NCBI GenBank assembly: GCA_013180605.1
Contig: QBUL01000184.1
Coordinates: 1-45,703 of the forward strand
Reading direction: 5' to 3'
DNA: 45,703 nucleotides
DNA from: Candidatus Methanophagaceae archaeon GoMg1
GTDB taxonomy: Archaea; Halobacteriota; Syntropharchaeia; Alkanophagales; Methanospirareceae
Below, piece by piece: positions 41,451 through 45,703 of this stretch (positions are counted from its first letter, which is position 1; every line of letters begins with the position of its first letter). The notes beneath the pieces are model-generated. The model was given only the letters and a program-made list of their open reading frames with translations, made no database searches and had not been told where the DNA came from. A program made the position numbers and the translations under genes.

Positions 41451-42012
41451 AACCCTCTCCTCCTTTTCTTCTTCTACTAAATAAAAACAGAACTGCTACT
41501 ACAAACAATCCAGCAAGCCCAAATACCACTTCAAATCCGGGTACTGGAGGAGAAGGTGTTCCCGCCATACTCACAGAAACGCTCGTGCTACCACTATTTC
41601 CTTCCTTTTCATTCAAGGCATCATACCACGTTCCACCGAAAGTTCCACTTCCTTCTGATGGTGCTCGCACTTTATATTTTATCGAAGTTTCGTTGACTAC
41701 TACGAAGACAACCTTTTGTCCTGACATATTGAAAGTTTGATTTGAAGGATGTGTAGTGCTGACAAAACCAAAACCATCTGGAATCGTCTCTACGATGCCA
41801 CCGATTTGGAGCCATGCTATGTCCAACGTGACATCGAATGTTGAACCTGAGGTTGGGTTCATCATGGATAGGGTGCGCGTTACCGTGGTATCAGTTGCTT
41901 TAGCAGTGGCAATGGATGTGAGTACAATAGAGCTTGTCGAAATTACAAGTATCATCATGGCTATAGTTAATAATAATAATATCGCCAGTATTTTCTTATT
42001 ATTCTTGTTCAT
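41443..42012 (-). CDS. Small PGF-CTERM surface protein
   Basis: The protein has 189 residues. After a signal peptide (ILAILLLLTIAMMILVIS) comes one cohesin-like or PKD-like beta domain (SGSTFDVTLDIAWLQIGGIV, then YKVRAPSEGSGTFGGTWYD). The end reads PVPGFEVVFGLAGLFVVAVL and SRRRKGGE, a PGF-CTERM signal processed by archaeosortase ArtA. The SGSGTFGGTWYDA pattern suggests a repeat domain of methanogen surface proteins. It is coupled to the next gene by overlap. Confidence 0.7.
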   Translation of the reverse strand: MNKNNKKILAILLLLTIAMMILVISTSSIVLTSIATAKATDTTVTRTLSMMNPTSGSTFDVTLDIAWLQIGGIVETIPDGFGFVSTTHPSNQTFNMSGQKVVFVVVNETSIKYKVRAPSEGSGTFGGTWYDALNEKEGNSGSTSVSVSMAGTPSPPVPGFEVVFGLAGLFVVAVLFLFSRRRKGGEGCE

Positions 42013-42038
42013 GTTCTTTAATTTTATGACTTGATTAC

Positions 42039-43997
42039 TTAAATCTTTCTTTGCTTTCTTAGCAGATACGCTACTGCAATTAGCATAAATAACGAAATTG
42101 TAAGTTCAAATCCAGGTGCTTTTGTTTCTTCTTCTTCTTCTTCTTCTTCTGCTTTTTTCTTTTCTTCGGGTCTTGGTGTAGCAGTGGTTGGAGTGGGTGT
42201 AGGTGTTGGTGTCGCACTCACGGAAGAAGCAGGAGTTGCAGTAGGTGTGGGTGAAGGTGTTGAGGTTATATTTACCGCCGAAGTAGGAGTCGTGCCAACT
42301 GCAGCTGTTACGTTCCATATCCAGGTGTGCATATCCGAGAGACCCGTTTCTCTGCTGGTTCCGATTGCCGAGACGTTCCAGATGCCCAAAACCGCACTCG
42401 TGTTTGTATACGTGGCTTCTGTTACATCTTCATCTGTTTGTACTTCCGTGCCATTTATTTGCCAGACGACATCCACTGATTGGTCTATGGAAATAGCGAA
42501 CGTTCGTGATTCTCCTTCTATGTTGTTTATTTCCGTGTCAACGGGTTCCTGGGAGGTTATGACCGGAGGGATAGGTTCTTCCTCTTCTTCTTCTTCATAA
42601 GTTATCACCAAGAATGCGTTCGTGGGCATCATATTATCACCATCATCGCCTTGAATTACCTCGTTATCATAATCTTCAAGATAGCCGGTCACGTCAAATG
42701 CTGCTATCCCAACTTCAGCTACTTCTGATTCTACACTCATTGAAATACCCTCTATTTCCTCATCACTGCTGCATGAGCCGTGGTATCCGCAGTACACGTC
42801 CTGTCCTATTTCAACACCATTAAAATATACATAGTTATGGCGTCCTTCAGGTGGCTCCAATTCAGCCCATGGCGATACAACACCAAGTGCTGCTTTCTCG
42901 ATTTCTAAATCCACCGGCTCTTCTGGTTCCTGGAATGTTGCCATGTTCTTACATTCATCTAAACTAAGATAACCTCCACCTTTTCTTCTTCCTCCCATTA
43001 GGAGGTCTGCACCTTCATTTATCCAGTACTCACGCATGGGTGCAGTTTTATCCTCATAGACGAGTATAATGCCCGGTGCAGCAATGCTGAACATGGACGC
43101 TCCGGTTCTCTCCACGGTTACGGTGTAAGTGCCACTACCTTGAATATTATCCGTTAAATTGTAAACGTAATTACCCCAAGGATGGTTGTTTGAGCCCCAG
43201 CATTTGATGTCGTTGTAGCTCGCATCAAGTGAAACAGTGGTTCCATCAATGCTTACTTCCATCTCAGGGCAGCTCTTTTCATCTGATTTATGCCATGTGT
43301 AATAGACATTAAGACGTGCAAGCACAACCGATGCACCCTCTGGGAGTGTTATTTCGTAGGTCGTATCTTTAGATGCACCCGCACTATACAAACCCCAATA
43401 TTCACCATCCCCGGTCGTGAAGATGAGACCACCGTGAACCGTGCCCTGAGCAATATTTTCCAAAGGTTTTTCGTCTGCCCTGTATCCATTGTAACACGCT
43501 CTCTCTACCACAGTTTTCTCGTTGTCGGTGGTTGTCTCCTCGCTCTCAGCTTTGCAGTCAACCATAGCTCTAAACTCGTATTCTCTAGATGTATCAGTAA
43601 AGGAGCAGTCGTCATCAAAGCAGTCATCTCCAATAGGAGTCCAATCGAATTTCACCTTTTCCGATTGCCCTGCTTCCAAACTCGATAGTTCTTGCTTGCC
43701 AAAGAACTCATTATCTATCCACAAGCTCACGTTAAATACTTCTGCATCTCCAGCGCCATCTTTGTTCTCAACCGTAACAACCACATAGTTTTCAAGATTG
43801 AACCAGGGTTCTCCTTTAAAGGTTTCATCCTCCTCGTCGTAGTAATGGTAAGGTTTAATCTCAGCGATGGTAAGGTCGGGCTTTAGTTCCTCCTCCTGTG
43901 CTAAAACCGGTGCAGGGATGCTCATGCATAAAAGCAAAAGTAAAAACAAGCACGATAATGCGATTGCAATTATCGTGGCAGTGTATGTTTTTTTCAT
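42039..43997 (-). CDS. DUF3344/CARDB surface protein with PGF-CTERM tail
   Basis: The protein has 652 residues. Signal peptide; an N-terminal CARDB domain (about 35-165: VVVTVENKDGAGDAEVFNVS); then DUF3344 (about 180-470), beginning AQGTVHGGLIFTTGDGEYWG and including YYTWHKSDEK and APMREYWINEGADLL. A PKD-like domain follows (about 490-560), then a Thr-Pro linker, a run of Glu residues and a PGF-CTERM tail (APGFELTISLFMLIAVAYLL). The Glu run is coded by a TTC microsatellite on the plus strand (42125-42150). It is probably an S-layer-attached protein; DUF3344 function is unknown. Confidence 0.8.
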   Translation of the reverse strand: MKKTYTATIIAIALSCLFLLLLLCMSIPAPVLAQEEELKPDLTIAEIKPYHYYDEEDETFKGEPWFNLENYVVVTVENKDGAGDAEVFNVSLWIDNEFFGKQELSSLEAGQSEKVKFDWTPIGDDCFDDDCSFTDTSREYEFRAMVDCKAESEETTTDNEKTVVERACYNGYRADEKPLENIAQGTVHGGLIFTTGDGEYWGLYSAGASKDTTYEITLPEGASVVLARLNVYYTWHKSDEKSCPEMEVSIDGTTVSLDASYNDIKCWGSNNHPWGNYVYNLTDNIQGSGTYTVTVERTGASMFSIAAPGIILVYEDKTAPMREYWINEGADLLMGGRRKGGGYLSLDECKNMATFQEPEEPVDLEIEKAALGVVSPWAELEPPEGRHNYVYFNGVEIGQDVYCGYHGSCSSDEEIEGISMSVESEVAEVGIAAFDVTGYLEDYDNEVIQGDDGDNMMPTNAFLVITYEEEEEEEPIPPVITSQEPVDTEINNIEGESRTFAISIDQSVDVVWQINGTEVQTDEDVTEATYTNTSAVLGIWNVSAIGTSRETGLSDMHTWIWNVTAAVGTTPTSAVNITSTPSPTPTATPASSVSATPTPTPTPTTATPRPEEKKKAEEEEEEEETKAPGFELTISLFMLIAVAYLLRKQRKI

Positions 43998-44015
43998 TTT
44001 TTCCTCATTTGAACT

Positions 44016-45347
44016 TTATTCCAATCTTATCGCCGGTATCCAGTCATTATGCTCCTTCCCATTTGCATCCACAAACTTCGTGCAGGTGATTGTTCCTCCA
44101 GTTACGTCCTTACTTTCCTCATGGATGATCTGCGGATAAGAGCCTGTGCGTATGGTGTAGTTGTATTCGTGGTCTTTCTGTAGTGTAACATAAGGTGCAC
44201 CTGTTACGTTCTGTAGTGTTATGTTATGGTAATCCCCGATGTATCCGTTCCAGGTGCCGTTTGCTATCAGATAATCGTTTTCACGTAATTCAATGGACTT
44301 GGTGTGTCCTCCAGTTCCTGTGCATGGATACGTATACACTTTGCTGATATTGATGTTACACGAAGGTATAATTTTGCCTTCGTGTAGACCCATTATGCTT
44401 GGATACGGATTAGCTGGTGCATGTGTATCAAAGAAATCTTCTGTACCATATTTCAACGCTAAAAAAGTAACCATCAAACGCTCATTATCACCAAGCGAGG
44501 AATAACTAATCTGATTGCTCGTTGAGCTTATATAACTTGGTGGTATGTCAGTCCAATAATAAGCCACATCACTATACCCACTATTATACGTAATGTTCGG
44601 TGCATTAATGCCATTTCCATTTAGAGATGGCCAGCTGTTTTCACCAATGCAGTGTGGATAACCATGAGTGAAGTATTCTACCGATGATATGTTGTCAGGG
44701 TCAATTGGACCAGTATTAGCCGTTTCAGGGAAATTTACGTGATATGGTGCACTCCCCTTGTCCGGATTTTCTTCTCCCTCTTTGATCCAGTACTGCATTT
44801 CTGGCATGCTCTTGTTCTCATATACAACGAGAAGTGAAAAGTGGGTTATCTGTTCGCTGGTCCAGAAAGTTATGGTGTTGTTGCCAGTTACTACGTAAGG
44901 ACTTGCGTTGTAGGTGACAAAACAAACACCACAGCCGGTACAACTCACTGTGCAGCCTGTTCCTTCCAGTGTGCTGCCTTCTGGTGTCGCATCCCAATTA
45001 CAAAAAGGTAATGAGGAAGGTTCCGTGAAACTATAGCTATCAGTATGCCCGTTAATGGTGATGTTCCAGTATGTAACTCTATCAGGTTTAGAAGAACCAA
45101 GCCAAATGCTTGGATGAAACCGGACTATTCTTCTACCATCTGGCACATTTCCAAATGTCTCGGTTTGAGTAGCACCAGGATTATCATAATGACCTTTTAC
45201 GTCAATGTAAATGCCGCCGTGAGCTGTGCCATTGCACCAATTGCTGAATGGACATCCAGCCCCATATTCTCCAGCACTCGCCGTGGTGCACAAAGCGGCC
45301 AGCACCGTTAACATCGTAATTGCTACTATTGCATGTTTTTTTTTCAT
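44016..45347 (-). CDS. DUF3344 secreted protein without anchor
   Basis: The protein has 443 residues. The signal peptide (KHAIVAITMLTVLAALCTTA) leads to NGTAHGGIYIDVKGHYDNPG, the DUF3344 opening. CTVSCTGCGVCFVTYNASPY is cysteine-rich, SLLVVYENKSMPEMQYWIKE is the DUF3344 core, and VTFLALKYGTEDFF closes it. The last 60 residues form a separate beta unit. No C-terminal anchor is present, so it may be held by partners. The start follows a GAGGAG site at the end of the preceding small gene. Confidence 0.75.
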   Translation of the reverse strand: MKKKHAIVAITMLTVLAALCTTASAGEYGAGCPFSNWCNGTAHGGIYIDVKGHYDNPGATQTETFGNVPDGRRIVRFHPSIWLGSSKPDRVTYWNITINGHTDSYSFTEPSSLPFCNWDATPEGSTLEGTGCTVSCTGCGVCFVTYNASPYVVTGNNTITFWTSEQITHFSLLVVYENKSMPEMQYWIKEGEENPDKGSAPYHVNFPETANTGPIDPDNISSVEYFTHGYPHCIGENSWPSLNGNGINAPNITYNSGYSDVAYYWTDIPPSYISSTSNQISYSSLGDNERLMVTFLALKYGTEDFFDTHAPANPYPSIMGLHEGKIIPSCNINISKVYTYPCTGTGGHTKSIELRENDYLIANGTWNGYIGDYHNITLQNVTGAPYVTLQKDHEYNYTIRTGSYPQIIHEESKDVTGGTITCTKFVDANGKEHNDWIPAIRLE

Positions 45348-45350
45348 TTT

Positions 45351-45557
45351 TTATCGGCTCCTCTTAATTGTTGTCCCTGCCCAAGGTTCATAGTCAATGA
45401 ACACACCGCCATTGACAGTGCCATTCATTCTCGTTTCTACTGGCCATCCATCAAAGTTGTAGTTAGCTGCCACCGGAACTGCCATCAAGCACAGCATGAT
45501 GACGTAAATTATCGCAATAATGCTTACCTGCAAATATTTTATTTTTTTCGTTTTCAA
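45351..45557 (-). CDS. Short exported protein resembling the DUF3344 N-terminus
   Basis: From a TTG start (GGGGTG upstream) the 68-residue protein has a signal segment (VSIIAIIYVIMLCLMAVPVA) and then NGTVNGGVFIDYEPWAGTT, the same motif that opens the DUF3344 domain in the next two genes. It ends after KRSR, four bases before the next start. It is either a truncated DUF3344 gene or a small companion. It is the first gene of the operon. Confidence 0.6.
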   Translation of the reverse strand: MKTKKIKYLQVSIIAIIYVIMLCLMAVPVAANYNFDGWPVETRMNGTVNGGVFIDYEPWAGTTIKRSR

Positions 45558-45596
45558 CTCTGCACCCCTTTTGTTATCTTATAACTACGATATCAA

Positions 45597-45629
45597 TAAA
45601 AAATAAAAAGCCCCTTGATAGGAGCTATC
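45597..45629 (-). terminator. Hairpin with T-rich tail after the upstream minus-strand gene
   Basis: On the minus strand GATAG-CTC-CTATC (45629-45617) is followed by AAGGGGC and a T-rich run with two A interruptions. It lies after the stop at 45651 and before the surface operon, and a T-rich run on the other side also allows action in the opposite direction. Confidence 0.45.
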
Positions 45630-45650
45630 TTTTGTCTTTTTTTTCTCTTT

Positions 45651-45703
45651 TTATGGGTTTAACTTAGCTAATGATTGTGCTGCAAGCTCAACTGGAATCT
45701 CTG
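45651..45703 (-). CDS. C-terminal end of an unidentified protein, partial
   Basis: The minus strand reads EIPVELAAQSLAKLNP and a TAA stop. The rest lies beyond the window edge. The tail is compatible with several families and none can be chosen. Confidence 0.3.
   Translation of the reverse strand, partial: EIPVELAAQSLAKLNP

Noticed and set aside
1-45703. CRISPR array
   Set aside because: A Cas4-like gene is present, but no regularly spaced 24-40 base repeats with unique spacers were seen anywhere; the repeats found are irregular and dispersed.

Overview
The window is archaeal chromosomal DNA, most likely from the euryarchaeal group that includes ANME-1/Methanophagales, Alkanophagales and Syntrophoarchaeia. 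Support comes from a membrane LonB protease, PCNA, prefoldin alpha, FtsY, archaeal Elp3, NFACT/Rqc2, Taw1 (wyosine), the small subunit of archaeal phosphomevalonate dehydratase, stand-alone leuC/leuD, and a surface-protein operon with DUF3344 domains and PGF-CTERM-like tails. A thiolase/DUF35/3-hydroxyacyl-CoA dehydrogenase set suggests short-chain acyl-CoA metabolism, as in alkane- or methane-oxidising relatives. The lineage is inferred from gene content only.

Layout. 1-4.8 kb is scrambled: an N-terminally cut CPA2 antiporter abuts the C-terminal third of hisF; then an IS4-type element whose transposase is split by a frameshift at seven T's, the last ~85 residues of an iron alcohol dehydrogenase, a UPF0175/DUF3368 toxin-antitoxin pair and a probable group II intron scrap. 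4.8-11.6 kb is a defence-type accessory region: an asparagine-synthase-like ATPase, a transposase HTH scrap, a frameshifted type IIG restriction-modification gene, and then two compact blocks on the minus strand (zinc-ribbon/HEPN protein; membrane protein + TIR protein). Each block is closed by a palindromic element built like an integron attC site. 11.8-21.3 kb is mostly housekeeping: NFACT, Elp3-PAC2, CooT-like protein, thiolase, DUF35, 3-hydroxyacyl-CoA dehydrogenase and LeuC. A small S23 (four-helix bundle) element with inverted CTAGGGACTA-type repeats sits between thiolase and DUF35. 21.4-24.4 kb is degraded: leuD cut at its active-site loop, a ribbon-helix-helix gene, a tRNA read as Arg(GCG), YjbQ and a decayed transposase. 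24.5-36 kb is again housekeeping: aspartate kinase, LonB, FtsY, prefoldin alpha, PMDh-S, Taw1, a Cas4-like protein, PCNA and a LeuA/CimA-type synthase. 36-45.7 kb encodes secreted proteins, including a tight six-gene operon ending in a TroA-type substrate-binding protein.

Two dispersed repeat families (one with GACACGGATTTACAC-type inverted arms, one of CGCAGAG units) occupy most longer intergenic gaps. At least eight genes are truncated, frameshifted or internally deleted. The combination of repeats, element scraps and broken genes indicates repeated rearrangement; a chimeric assembly join near position 530 cannot be excluded from sequence alone.
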